Shown: piece by piece, positions 43,057-50,570 of the stretch
How positions within the stretch are numbered: the stretch's first letter is position 1
How the letters are laid out: every line of letters starts with the position of its first letter
Made by a program: the position numbers and the translations under genes
DNA from: Verrucomicrobia bacterium UBA1200
GTDB taxonomy: Bacteria; Verrucomicrobiota; Kiritimatiellia; RFP12; UBA1067
NCBI GenBank assembly: GCA_002309765.1
Contig: DBXY01000055.1
Coordinates: 1-51,682 of the forward strand
Length of the DNA stretch: 51,682 nucleotides
Reading direction: 5' to 3'
Notes under the pieces: generated by a model
The model's database searches: none
Seen by the model: only the letters and a program-made list of their open reading frames with translations
What the model was told of the DNA's origin: nothing

Positions 43057-43962
43057 CTAGCTCTTTTGGATAACTCCCGAAACTGCCTTAACCATGCCCG
43101 CGACATTGGCCAGGTCGCTGGGGATGATCATCGTGTTGTTGGTCTGGGCCAACTTGCCGAATTCGGTAAGGTACTGCTGGGCCAGCTGCATGTTCACCGA
43201 ATCGGTGCCGCCCGGTCCGCTGATCGCCTCAGCGACCTTGCGGATGCCGACCGCCTGAGCCTCGGCCACCAGCAAAATCTCCTTAGCGCGGCCTTCGGCC
43301 TCGTTGATGCGGCGCTGTTTTTCACCTTCGGACAGCGCGATCGACTGGGCGCGTTCACCCTCGGCGCGGTTAATCTTGGCCTGGCGTTCGCCCTCGGACT
43401 CCGCGATCATCGCGCGTTTCTCGCGCTCGGCGCGCATCTGCTTCTCCATCGCGTCGCGAATCGTTTGTGGCGGGGTGATGTTCTTGATCTCGTAACGGGT
43501 CACCTTCACGCCCCAGGGGTCGGACGCCTTGTCCACCGCCTCGACGATCGCGGAGTTGATGTTGGTGCGCTCCTCAAACGACTTGTCCAAATCCAGCTTG
43601 CCCATCTCAGAACGCATCGTGGTCTGGGCCAGCTGTACGGTGGCGAACATATAGTTGCCGATGCCGTAGGAAGCCTTAACCGGATCGATCACCTGCAAGT
43701 ACAGGATGCCGTCCACATCCACGGCGATGTTGTCCTTGGTGATGCACTGCTGCGGCGGCACGTCCACCGCCTGCTCTTTGAGCGAATGCCGATAATTCAC
43801 CCGGTCAATAAACGGCACCAGCAAATGGAAGCCCGCGCCAAGCGTGCAACGGTATTTGCCCAGTCGTTCAACGATAAACGCCTGCTTCTGCGGCACAATC
43901 AGAGCGGTTTTCAAAACCGCGACAATCACTAAAATCACCAACGCCAGCATAACATACTGCAT
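43057..43962 (-). CDS. Stomatin-like SPFH/band-7 membrane protein
   Basis: The 301-residue protein has a single N-terminal membrane helix (MLALVILVIVAVLKTALIV) followed by the SPFH domain: VPQKQAFIVERLGKY, GAGFHLLVPFIDRVNYRHSLKEQ, DNIAVDVDGILYLQV, then SYGIGNYMFA and ITPPQTIRDAMEKQMRAEREKRA. The C-terminus is a long alpha-helical region with repeated AEGERQAKINRAEGERAQS units, typical of paraslipin/QmcA-type proteins that form rings in membrane microdomains. It is partnered with an NfeD-like protein encoded just upstream, the standard arrangement for this family. A ribosome site (aaagga) precedes the ATG at 43962. Confidence 0.93.
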   Translation of the reverse strand: MQYVMLALVILVIVAVLKTALIVPQKQAFIVERLGKYRCTLGAGFHLLVPFIDRVNYRHSLKEQAVDVPPQQCITKDNIAVDVDGILYLQVIDPVKASYGIGNYMFATVQLAQTTMRSEMGKLDLDKSFEERTNINSAIVEAVDKASDPWGVKVTRYEIKNITPPQTIRDAMEKQMRAEREKRAMIAESEGERQAKINRAEGERAQSIALSEGEKQRRINEAEGRAKEILLVAEAQAVGIRKVAEAISGPGGTDSVNMQLAQQYLTEFGKLAQTNNTMIIPSDLANVAGMVKAVSGVIQKS

Positions 43963-44006
43963 ATCCAGTTCCTTTCTTTTATTCGGCTTTCATTAACCTT
44001 TCAAAA

Positions 44007-44447
44007 TCACAACGGTTCGACCGTCAACACCAAATTGTTTTGGGCGGCAACGCGGACCCGCGTACCGACAGCGAGCGGCGTTGCCGCCACCGCCCGCCAA
44101 TTGGTTCCGAACACCTCCACTTTACCCTCGCCGTTGGCGGGGATGGCCTCAACAACCGTGGTTTGCTGTCCGACCACTTCCGAATCGGGGTCGCCGCCTT
44201 CGTTGCTGGTCTTACCAACCAGCATATTCTTGAGCCAACTCCGCAAAAAGACGATATAGCCGATGGTCAGAATCATGAAAATCCCAAGCTGCCAGGTGAA
44301 ACTCAGCGCCGGGCAAAGCCAAACCACCAGCGACACGGTAATCGCCGCCAAACCGAAAAACAGAATCACAAACCCTGGAGTCGCCAATTCCAAAAAGGCC
44401 AACCCCACACCAACCAGAAACCAAAGCACCGGAATGTTTTTCATCAT
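44007..44447 (-). CDS. NfeD-like membrane protein
   Basis: The 146-residue protein begins at the ATG pair MMKNIPVLWF (44447), preceded by a gaggaggg ribosome site. The longer frame to 44477 lies upstream of that site. It has three closely spaced hydrophobic helices (about 5-25, 27-45, 50-68) and a soluble C-terminal OB-fold-like domain of the NfeD family (VVGQQTTVVEAIPANGEGKVEVFGTNWRAVA, then VGTRVRVAAQNNLVLTVEPL). Short NfeD proteins work with stomatin-like SPFH proteins, and the partner gene follows 45 bp downstream. No N-terminal ClpP-like domain is present, so this is the short class. Confidence 0.9.
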   Translation of the reverse strand: MMKNIPVLWFLVGVGLAFLELATPGFVILFFGLAAITVSLVVWLCPALSFTWQLGIFMILTIGYIVFLRSWLKNMLVGKTSNEGGDPDSEVVGQQTTVVEAIPANGEGKVEVFGTNWRAVAATPLAVGTRVRVAAQNNLVLTVEPL

Positions 44448-44509
44448 AGCCAACCCTCCTCTCTGGAGTTTTAACATCCCAAAAACTATCCAACCAATAA
44501 CAAGGCGCG

Positions 44510-44538
44510 ATTTTACCCAATGGATAAACCAAAGTCAA
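44510..44538 (-). promoter_or_regulatory. Promoter of the nfeD/band-7/hydrolase operon
   Basis: On the minus strand TTGACT (44538-44533), a 17-bp spacer and TAAAAT (44515-44510). The predicted start is near 44503, giving a leader of about 56 nt. Confidence 0.65.
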
Positions 44539-44609
44539 GCCGACAAAGAGCGAAAACGATTTTAAAACGCGCCGGCAAACCGCGAATCTACGTCCGGCAT
44601 TAATCTAGC

Positions 44610-44639
44610 TTGCCTTTGCGAAAAGATGTTTGATATTAT
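44610..44639 (+). promoter_or_regulatory. Probable promoter of the DUF4175-like gene
   Basis: TTGCCT (44610-44615), an 18-bp spacer and TATTAT (44634-44639). The start would be near 44646, just before the GGAGGT ribosome site at 44652-44657. Confidence 0.5.
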
Positions 44640-44663
44640 ATCGGTACAGATGGAGGTGTCCTA

Positions 44664-47600
44664 GTGGACGAAAAGGTTAAAGTAGTATTGTCCGGTGATC
44701 TGGAACGGCGTTTACGGCGGATGATGGCACGGGTGCGGGCGGTGGTTTTCACCCGCGGACTGTTGGCCACCGTCGCCGTGGCGGTGGCGGGAATCCTGAC
44801 ACTGATGGCGGTGGACGCCGCCGTGGTGTTGTCCAGCCCGGCCGCGCGATGGTGCGGCTCGGCCACCGTACTGGCGTTCACCGCGCTCACCGCTTGGAAT
44901 GCGCTTTTTCGTCCGCTTTCCCAACCGCTTTCCCTGCTCAAATTGGCGCGGGTACTGGAAACCCGCCATCCGGAGATGCAGGAACGCATCAGTTCCGCGA
45001 TCGAACTTTGCGAGCACGGGTCGGGCTCCGCCGCCGCCCGCGCCTCGGAAGATTTGCTGAACCTGCTGGCCGAGGCGGCTCAAACCGACATTTCCGGCGT
45101 GGAAGTGCGAAGCGAGTTCACCTGGCGCACCGCCCGGCCCTACCTTTTGGCGGCGACGGTTTGCTTCCTAGTGTTTGGTTTGGCTTTCGCCCTGTGGCCG
45201 GGACAAAGCTGGCTGCTGTTCCGCCGCGCGATCGAGCCTTACCGCGAACTGGACACATTGGACGCCCGGTTGTTGACGGTATCCCCGGGCGATGCCGTGG
45301 TGTTAACCGGCAGTCCGGTAACGATATCGGTCCGTTCCCCAAAACGCCTGCGCCACCGTGCGGAAGTCCGGTTCATTTTCGACGACGGTTCGCGCCAAGT
45401 GGAACGCATGGCAATGACGGACGACTCTTCCGCCGAATTGGCACTACCGGCACTTAACCGTTCATTCACCTACCGTATCGCCTGCGGCCACGCGCTGACC
45501 GCACCGCATCGGCTTGAAGCGGTAGATCCGCCGAGCGTGACCGCCGTAGCGGTGAAATGCGACTTCCCCGCCTACACCGGGCTGGACGCGACCCAACTGG
45601 TCTCCCGCGCCTCGATGGGGCTGGAAATCCCCGCCGGAACACGGCTGACCGTTAACGCCGGCTTTAACCGTTCCTGCGAAAAATCACTGCTCATCAACCG
45701 GCTGCGGATTCCTCCAGTCCAAGGCGGCACGCCCGACACCAACGCCGTATGGCGGTTCACCGCCTCCACCAACCGAAACGGGCGATGGGATTTCGCCTTG
45801 CGCGATTCCCACGGTTTCACCAACATTGTCCAATGGTCTGATTTCACCGTGCTGCCGGACGCTCCGCCCATGATCACCCTGCTCCAGCCGAAAGCGGAAC
45901 GACTCTCGTTGCAACCGGAAGAAACGCTGGCGTTTTCCGTCCGCGCCTCCGACGATTGGGGCATCGCCAATCTGGAATGCGTGGCGGTAGCGGACAGCGG
46001 CGAGCGCGTATTTCCGGTGGAGGTAACCAATCGGTTGGCGCTGGAGTTCGACTTCTCGCCGGATTTCGCCGAACTGTTTGAACGCGATTTTAAGAAATTC
46101 GATCTGTTTTTCCGGGTTTCCGACAACCGTCCGCCGGAATTAGGCGGGACACAAACCGCGGAAACCCGCCGAATAAAAATCGAACTGTCGCCATACACGC
46201 GGCCGCTGCAAGCCAAGCTGCGGGAACAAACAAAGAATAAGCTCGAACACGAGTTGCGCCAAGCGCTCCACGAACTGAACGAAGCGAAAAACCGTTTGGC
46301 TTCGGAACGCCAAGCACTTGAGAGAGAGGAACTGCCAGAACATACCCTGCAAAAACTTGAGCAAGCCAGACAAGCCACTTTAAAAGCCAGAGAACGGCTG
46401 GAAAACGCGGCGAAAGAAACCGAGCAAACCCCGTTTGCCAAGTTGGCGGAAAAGATTTTGGACGTGCGCGACCAGCAGGTTGATCCAGCATTGGAAAAAC
46501 AGGAGCAGATTCCGCTGGCAACGCCCCGCGAACGCCGTCAGGCCGGGGAAAACGCCGAACGCGCGCTTAACGAAGCCGCAGATCAGGTCCGTCAATTGGT
46601 TGACCGGCAACTTCAGGAGCTAAACCGTCAAGCCGAGCGGCTGGACCGCTTGTCGGAACTGGCCCGACGGGAAGAGCAGTTGGCGAAGCAGGCGGAATCC
46701 CCCATGGCAAAATGGCAGCAGGAAGAGTGGGGAAAACGCCAAAATGAAGCGCAACAGCGTTTGAACGAAATGCGCGATGCGTTGGATCGGCAAGACGCCG
46801 AAAAACTCTCCGACCAGCTGAATCAAGCGCGGGACCGGATGCGTCAAGCCCAGCAAGAACAGGACGACCGCCGAAACGGGGAAATCTGGGCCGAAAAAAC
46901 CGGACGCGATGAGGTCGCCAAAGCCGCGAAATTAGCCGAACAGGCCGCAGAAACCGCCTTGGAAGCCAACGTCAAAGCCGAACAATTTGCCCGGGAAAGT
47001 CAGGCGCAACAGCAGATTCAGCAAGCGGCGGAACAAACCGAGCGGGCGGCGTCGGCGGCAGCCGAGGCCGCAAATCTGGCCGAACAGGCCGCAGAAGCAG
47101 CCAAAAATGCCGAACGGGAACAGCAGAACGAAAATTCGGCAAACGATTCCCAGAAGAGCGCCGAGTCCGCCAAACAAAAAATGAAGGAGGCATCCGCCAA
47201 GGCCGCAGAGGCCGCTAACGCGGCAAAGGAATTGGCAAATCAAGCCAAAGATGCGCTTCGGGAGGCAGCCGAGACCGCCCCGGAAAATTGGCCAAACAAT
47301 CCCCTGCCCGCTTTGGACGCGGCAGACGAGTTGGCTGAACTTGCCGACCGGATGTCGGAGCGCGCTGCCGAAAGGTTGAACGGAAACGCCCCAGAAGAAA
47401 ACGATGCCGATGGTACGGACAACATTGATTGGCAACCCGCAATGCAAGACGCCCAAGCGGCAAAAGCGTTGGCGTCCGAAGCGGTCGCCCAAGTGAAAAA
47501 CGCGCTACGGCAAATGGAGGCTGGAAAAACCGCGCTCCGCGAACAGGCACAAAATGCCACGGAACTGGCGAAAAACCGCGCCCGTCCCGCTGCCGAACAA

Positions 47601-48149
47601 GCCCAACGGGCATTGGATAAGATTAAGAAACTCAATAATGACGCGGTGCAAAACGCTGCCGAGCAAACCGCAAAAGCGGCGCAGTTAAGCCAGCAGGCGG
47701 CGGAATTGGCCGGGCAAGCGATGTCCGACGAACGGGAAGAACCGGCGCGACAGGGCGAACAAGCCGCCCGCGAGGCGTTGGAACTGGCGCAACAGGCCAA
47801 AAAGACGGCAGAGGAGCGTTCTCCTGCGGCCGAAGCGCAATTGGCCGCCGCCGAACAATCCCGACAGATGGCAGAACGTTTGGGACAGCTTCAAGCGGAA
47901 CGCGACCGTCAAACGGCGGAGGCATGGCGAGCGGTCGAAGGACGGCTAAGCGGCAAGACGCGGGAAAGCATGCCATTGACCGGCGGCGCCAAATCGGACT
48001 CTGCACGGCTGAACGAGTTGCGGCAAAATGCCGACTGGATGCGGTTAAAAGGCGAATTGCGGTCTGAGGCTTTCGAAGAAATGCTCAAGAAAACCCCGCC
48101 CGAATACCGGCCTCTTGTCCGCCAATATTTCCATGCGATGGAAAAATAA
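44664..48149 (+). CDS. DUF4175-like membrane protein with very long Ala/Glu/Gln coiled coil
   Basis: The 1161-residue protein starts with GTG (44664), six bases after a GGAGGT ribosome site. The N-terminus has two or three membrane helices (about 31-60, 68-88, 152-175) and a soluble part resembling the DUF4175 family (KLARVLETRHPEMQERISSAIEL between the helices). A beta-rich region with Ig-like strands (about 200-520) is followed by some 600 residues of predicted coiled coil made almost entirely of A, E, Q, K, R and N (AEQAAETALEANVKAEQFARES and similar). It ends in a compact C-terminus (FEEMLKKTPPEYRPLVRQYF). Function is unknown. The shape suggests a periplasmic tether or scaffold. It is transcribed alone or with the acyltransferase gene 101 bp downstream. 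Confidence 0.75.
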   Translation: MDEKVKVVLSGDLERRLRRMMARVRAVVFTRGLLATVAVAVAGILTLMAVDAAVVLSSPAARWCGSATVLAFTALTAWNALFRPLSQPLSLLKLARVLETRHPEMQERISSAIELCEHGSGSAAARASEDLLNLLAEAAQTDISGVEVRSEFTWRTARPYLLAATVCFLVFGLAFALWPGQSWLLFRRAIEPYRELDTLDARLLTVSPGDAVVLTGSPVTISVRSPKRLRHRAEVRFIFDDGSRQVERMAMTDDSSAELALPALNRSFTYRIACGHALTAPHRLEAVDPPSVTAVAVKCDFPAYTGLDATQLVSRASMGLEIPAGTRLTVNAGFNRSCEKSLLINRLRIPPVQGGTPDTNAVWRFTASTNRNGRWDFALRDSHGFTNIVQWSDFTVLPDAPPMITLLQPKAERLSLQPEETLAFSVRASDDWGIANLECVAVADSGERVFPVEVTNRLALEFDFSPDFAELFERDFKKFDLFFRVSDNRPPELGGTQTAETRRIKIELSPYTRPLQAKLREQTKNKLEHELRQALHELNEAKNRLASERQALEREELPEHTLQKLEQARQATLKARERLENAAKETEQTPFAKLAEKILDVRDQQVDPALEKQEQIPLATPRERRQAGENAERALNEAADQVRQLVDRQLQELNRQAERLDRLSELARREEQLAKQAESPMAKWQQEEWGKRQNEAQQRLNEMRDALDRQDAEKLSDQLNQARDRMRQAQQEQDDRRNGEIWAEKTGRDEVAKAAKLAEQAAETALEANVKAEQFARESQAQQQIQQAAEQTERAASAAAEAANLAEQAAEAAKNAEREQQNENSANDSQKSAESAKQKMKEASAKAAEAANAAKELANQAKDALREAAETAPENWPNNPLPALDAADELAELADRMSERAAERLNGNAPEENDADGTDNIDWQPAMQDAQAAKALASEAVAQVKNALRQMEAGKTALREQAQNATELAKNRARPAAEQAQRALDKIKKLNNDAVQNAAEQTAKAAQLSQQAAELAGQAMSDEREEPARQGEQAAREALELAQQAKKTAEERSPAAEAQLAAAEQSRQMAERLGQLQAERDRQTAEAWRAVEGRLSGKTRESMPLTGGAKSDSARLNELRQNADWMRLKGELRSEAFEEMLKKTPPEYRPLVRQYFHAMEK

Positions 48150-48213
48150 CCCCCGTTTTTCCGCAAAAACAGCGTTGGAAATATTACAACCGTGAAATAC
48201 AAGAATTTTACCA

Positions 48214-48241
48214 TTGCATTTTGGCGATTTTATGGTAACAT
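48214..48241 (+). promoter_or_regulatory. Promoter placing transcription start at the acyltransferase start codon
   Basis: TTGCAT (48214-48219), a 16-bp spacer and TAACAT (48236-48241). The -10 box ends nine bases before the ATG at 48251, and no ribosome site is present, so a leaderless or nearly leaderless mRNA is predicted. Confidence 0.5.
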
Positions 48242-48250
48242 ACTGCTGTT

Positions 48251-49225
48251 ATGTCGAAGGGGAGAAAGCGATATCGGAATTTCTACCGCAAGTTGCGAGA
48301 ACCGGCCGAATGGTTCTTAATTTGGCTGGGTTCTTTAATCATACCCCCGCTTTCCATGCGCGGAGTTTTGCGGTTGGCGCGGTTTATCGCCGACACCGTC
48401 TATTTGGTTGACCGTCAGGGTAAAAAAATCTCGCGGGCCAACCTTGAAACCATGTTCCCCGGTATTTCAGAGCGGCGTAAACGGATTCTGGTAAAAGGCG
48501 CGTACCGTAACATGGCGCGGGTGCTGGTGATGATATTCTGGATGATCCGCGATACCAAAGCTCGAATTTTAAAATGGGTTACCGCCGATGAGCGGATACG
48601 CACCCTTCTCGAATCCAACCGGCCCTGCGTGACCGTCAGCGCCCACATCGGCAACTGGGAATTGCTCTCGCAAACCTGCGTGGCCAACGGATTCCCGATG
48701 ACCTCGGTGGCCAAGCAGATCGGGACCGACGGTATATCCGCCCGGCTGACCAAAGTGCGCTCCCGCATCGGACAGGAAATCGTGCCGGCGGACGGCGCGC
48801 TGCGCGGACTGATGCGGGCGTTAAAAAAGGGCAACTATATCGGTTTGCTGGTGGACCAGCACACGCACAGCTGGAACGGCGGGACATGGGTAGACTTTTT
48901 CGGCATTCCGGCGGGGGTGTCCATGACCCCGGCATCGCTGGCCAGAAAATTCAATGTGCCGATTCTTTTCGCCTGGTCGCGCCCGTTGCGCGACGGCGGC
49001 TATCGCATCGAGTTGGGCGAGTTCTTTGAAGTAAGTCCCGAATCGGACCCACAGGAGCTTACCCAGCAAGTGGTGAGCGCGTTTGAGCGGGTCATCCGCA
49101 ACCACCCGTCGCTGTGGTGCCTGAATTACCGACGCTGGCGCTACATCAAACGGGACGCGGCAAATCCGGAGCGCTATCCTTATTACGCCCGTCCCGAACG
49201 CCACGTGCCGCAGCAGCAGGCGTAA
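48251..49225 (+). CDS. LpxL/HtrB-type lysophospholipid (lipid A) acyltransferase
   Basis: The 324-residue inner-membrane-associated enzyme transfers an acyl chain to a lipid A precursor or a related lipid. Motifs are one N-terminal hydrophobic helix (WFLIWLGSLIIPPLS), the family catalytic motif VSAHIGNWELLSQ (H-x-G-N-W-E), the second acyltransferase block LLVDQHTHSWNGGTWVDFFG, TPASLARKFNVPILF and the C-terminal HPSLWCLNYRRWRY. The length is usual for LpxL/LpxM. Some relatives acylate ornithine or mannoside lipids instead. It supports a Gram-negative envelope with LPS-like lipids. No other lpx gene lies nearby. It converges with the ABC ATPase gene 14 bp later. Confidence 0.9.
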   Translation: MSKGRKRYRNFYRKLREPAEWFLIWLGSLIIPPLSMRGVLRLARFIADTVYLVDRQGKKISRANLETMFPGISERRKRILVKGAYRNMARVLVMIFWMIRDTKARILKWVTADERIRTLLESNRPCVTVSAHIGNWELLSQTCVANGFPMTSVAKQIGTDGISARLTKVRSRIGQEIVPADGALRGLMRALKKGNYIGLLVDQHTHSWNGGTWVDFFGIPAGVSMTPASLARKFNVPILFAWSRPLRDGGYRIELGEFFEVSPESDPQELTQQVVSAFERVIRNHPSLWCLNYRRWRYIKRDAANPERYPYYARPERHVPQQQA

Positions 49226-49239
49226 CGGCGGTTAGCGGT

Positions 49240-50313
49240 TCATTTGCCGAGTAGGTCTAAATCCATTTCCAGTCCGAACCCGGCGGGCACATGTTCCGGA
49301 CGATGGGCGATGCAAATGGCCGTTACGTTTGGCCGAACTTTCAGCCAACCGGCCACTTTGCGGCAAAGCCGCTTGGCGGCTGCCATTCCCAAATTCATGC
49401 ACGGCTCGTCCAAAATCAGCAACTCCGGTTCTTTCGCCAACGCCTCGTCCAGCAACTCTTCCGGCCCACGGCCAAGGTAAGCCTGCATTTCCGGACTGAC
49501 CATCGCGATTTTTCGGCGGATTTTACCCAACTCCTTGCCGACTTCGCGCTTCTGTCCCAATACCGTAACGTCTATGCTGTACGCCAACGGACTGTCACCG
49601 GTGATAAGCGCCATCAACAGGGTCTTTCCGCTGCCGTTGCGCCCGCGTAAGACCCAACGCTCGCCGCGACCAATGCGCCAGCTGAAGTTCTTAAACAGCA
49701 CCCGACGCCCGAACTTTACGGTAATGCGGTCAAACCGCACCGCGTCCATCCAGGCGGCATCGGCCGCGGTCGGCGGCGCGGCGGTAACCCAGCTTGCGGC
49801 GGAAAGCGAACCAGGACGGTCGCCGTTGACCACCACCCGGATCCCGCGCTTTTCCAGCGCCAGGATGATATCTTTAAGCCGTTCGCTCTGTATCGGGTCC
49901 AACCCGTTAAAGGGATTGTCCAGCACCAGTATTTGCGGATTCCTCAAAAGCTCGCGGGCCAGCAAAACCCGCCTCAATTCCCCGTTGGAAAGCGATATAA
50001 ACGCCTTGGGCAACAAATCCCGGAGCTGCAACAGCCGCAGTACCCTTTGGTAGCGCGATCGGAATTCTCGCCGTTCCTGAGTGCGCGGAACGCCAACCTC
50101 AAACGGGTTGACATCAAACACGTGGTCGAACTTTAGAAACTCCCTAACGCTGTCGGACGCATCGTCGGAATAATACCGCGCCTGTATCCAGCCGCACCGC
50201 TGCACCGCCATCTGGTGGTTCGAGAACCCCAGAAAGCCCACCCGAAGGCCAGTCTCCTCGGAAAAGCGTTCCGCCGCCAAAGCCGAAGAAATCCGTATTT
50301 TTTGCGTGTCCAT
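49240..50313 (-). CDS. Asymmetric tandem ABC ATPase, ModF-like
   Basis: This roughly 357-residue soluble protein has two ABC ATPase halves without membrane helices. Half 1 (1 to about 180) has no Walker A, but it keeps an ABC signature (LSNGELRR, 108-115) and a Walker B (ILVLDNP, 128-134) with Asn133 where the catalytic Glu belongs. Half 2 (about 192-357) has Walker A (GRNGSGKT, 224-231), Walker B with Glu303 (LLILDEP) and the H-loop His337. It lacks the helical subdomain and signature, with only about 20 residues between VSPEMQAYLG and LLILDEP. Together they can build one composite ATP site. The chosen start MDTQKIRIS (50313) has only a weak ribosome site, and an in-frame ATG exists at 50352. 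Function is unknown. Confidence 0.75.
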   Translation of the reverse strand: MDTQKIRISSALAAERFSEETGLRVGFLGFSNHQMAVQRCGWIQARYYSDDASDSVREFLKFDHVFDVNPFEVGVPRTQERREFRSRYQRVLRLLQLRDLLPKAFISLSNGELRRVLLARELLRNPQILVLDNPFNGLDPIQSERLKDIILALEKRGIRVVVNGDRPGSLSAASWVTAAPPTAADAAWMDAVRFDRITVKFGRRVLFKNFSWRIGRGERWVLRGRNGSGKTLLMALITGDSPLAYSIDVTVLGQKREVGKELGKIRRKIAMVSPEMQAYLGRGPEELLDEALAKEPELLILDEPCMNLGMAAAKRLCRKVAGWLKVRPNVTAICIAHRPEHVPAGFGLEMDLDLLGK

Positions 50314-50380
50314 ACTCTTTTCGCGTATCCAATGGAAAACCTCCCGGCGCATTGCGGCAAACCGGGCACCACATTGCGGA

Positions 50381-50410
50381 AGTATAGCAATTTGCCACCG
50401 CATCCCGCAA
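50381..50410 (-). promoter_or_regulatory. Promoter of the ABC ATPase gene
   Basis: On the minus strand TTGCGG (50410-50405), an 18-bp spacer and TATACT (50386-50381). The predicted start is near 50374, with a leader of about 60 nt. Confidence 0.5.
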
Positions 50411-50473
50411 GGGTAAATGTAATATTGGGGTAATTGCAAAACCCTAGTATTTCGCAGAATTATCTGTTACGAG

Positions 50474-50503
50474 TTGACAAAAATGGTCTTAAATTGGTAT
50501 ACA
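50474..50503 (+). promoter_or_regulatory. Promoter of the acetyl esterase gene
   Basis: A perfect TTGACA (50474-50479), an 18-bp spacer and TATACA (50498-50503). The -10 box sits inside ATTGGTATACATTGGT (50493-50508), a direct repeat of ATTGGT around palindromic GTATAC that could bind a regulator. Confidence 0.65.
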
Positions 50504-50570
50504 TTGGTGGAGCGAGGGTGTTTATTCACTGAAAGGGCAACAGTTTGGTCATCAAGCGAGGAGGATTTTT

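Noticed and set aside
48150..48213. Terminator after the DUF4175-like gene
   Set aside because: Only a six-base gttttt/aaaaac pairing is present, without a G/C stem or T-run.
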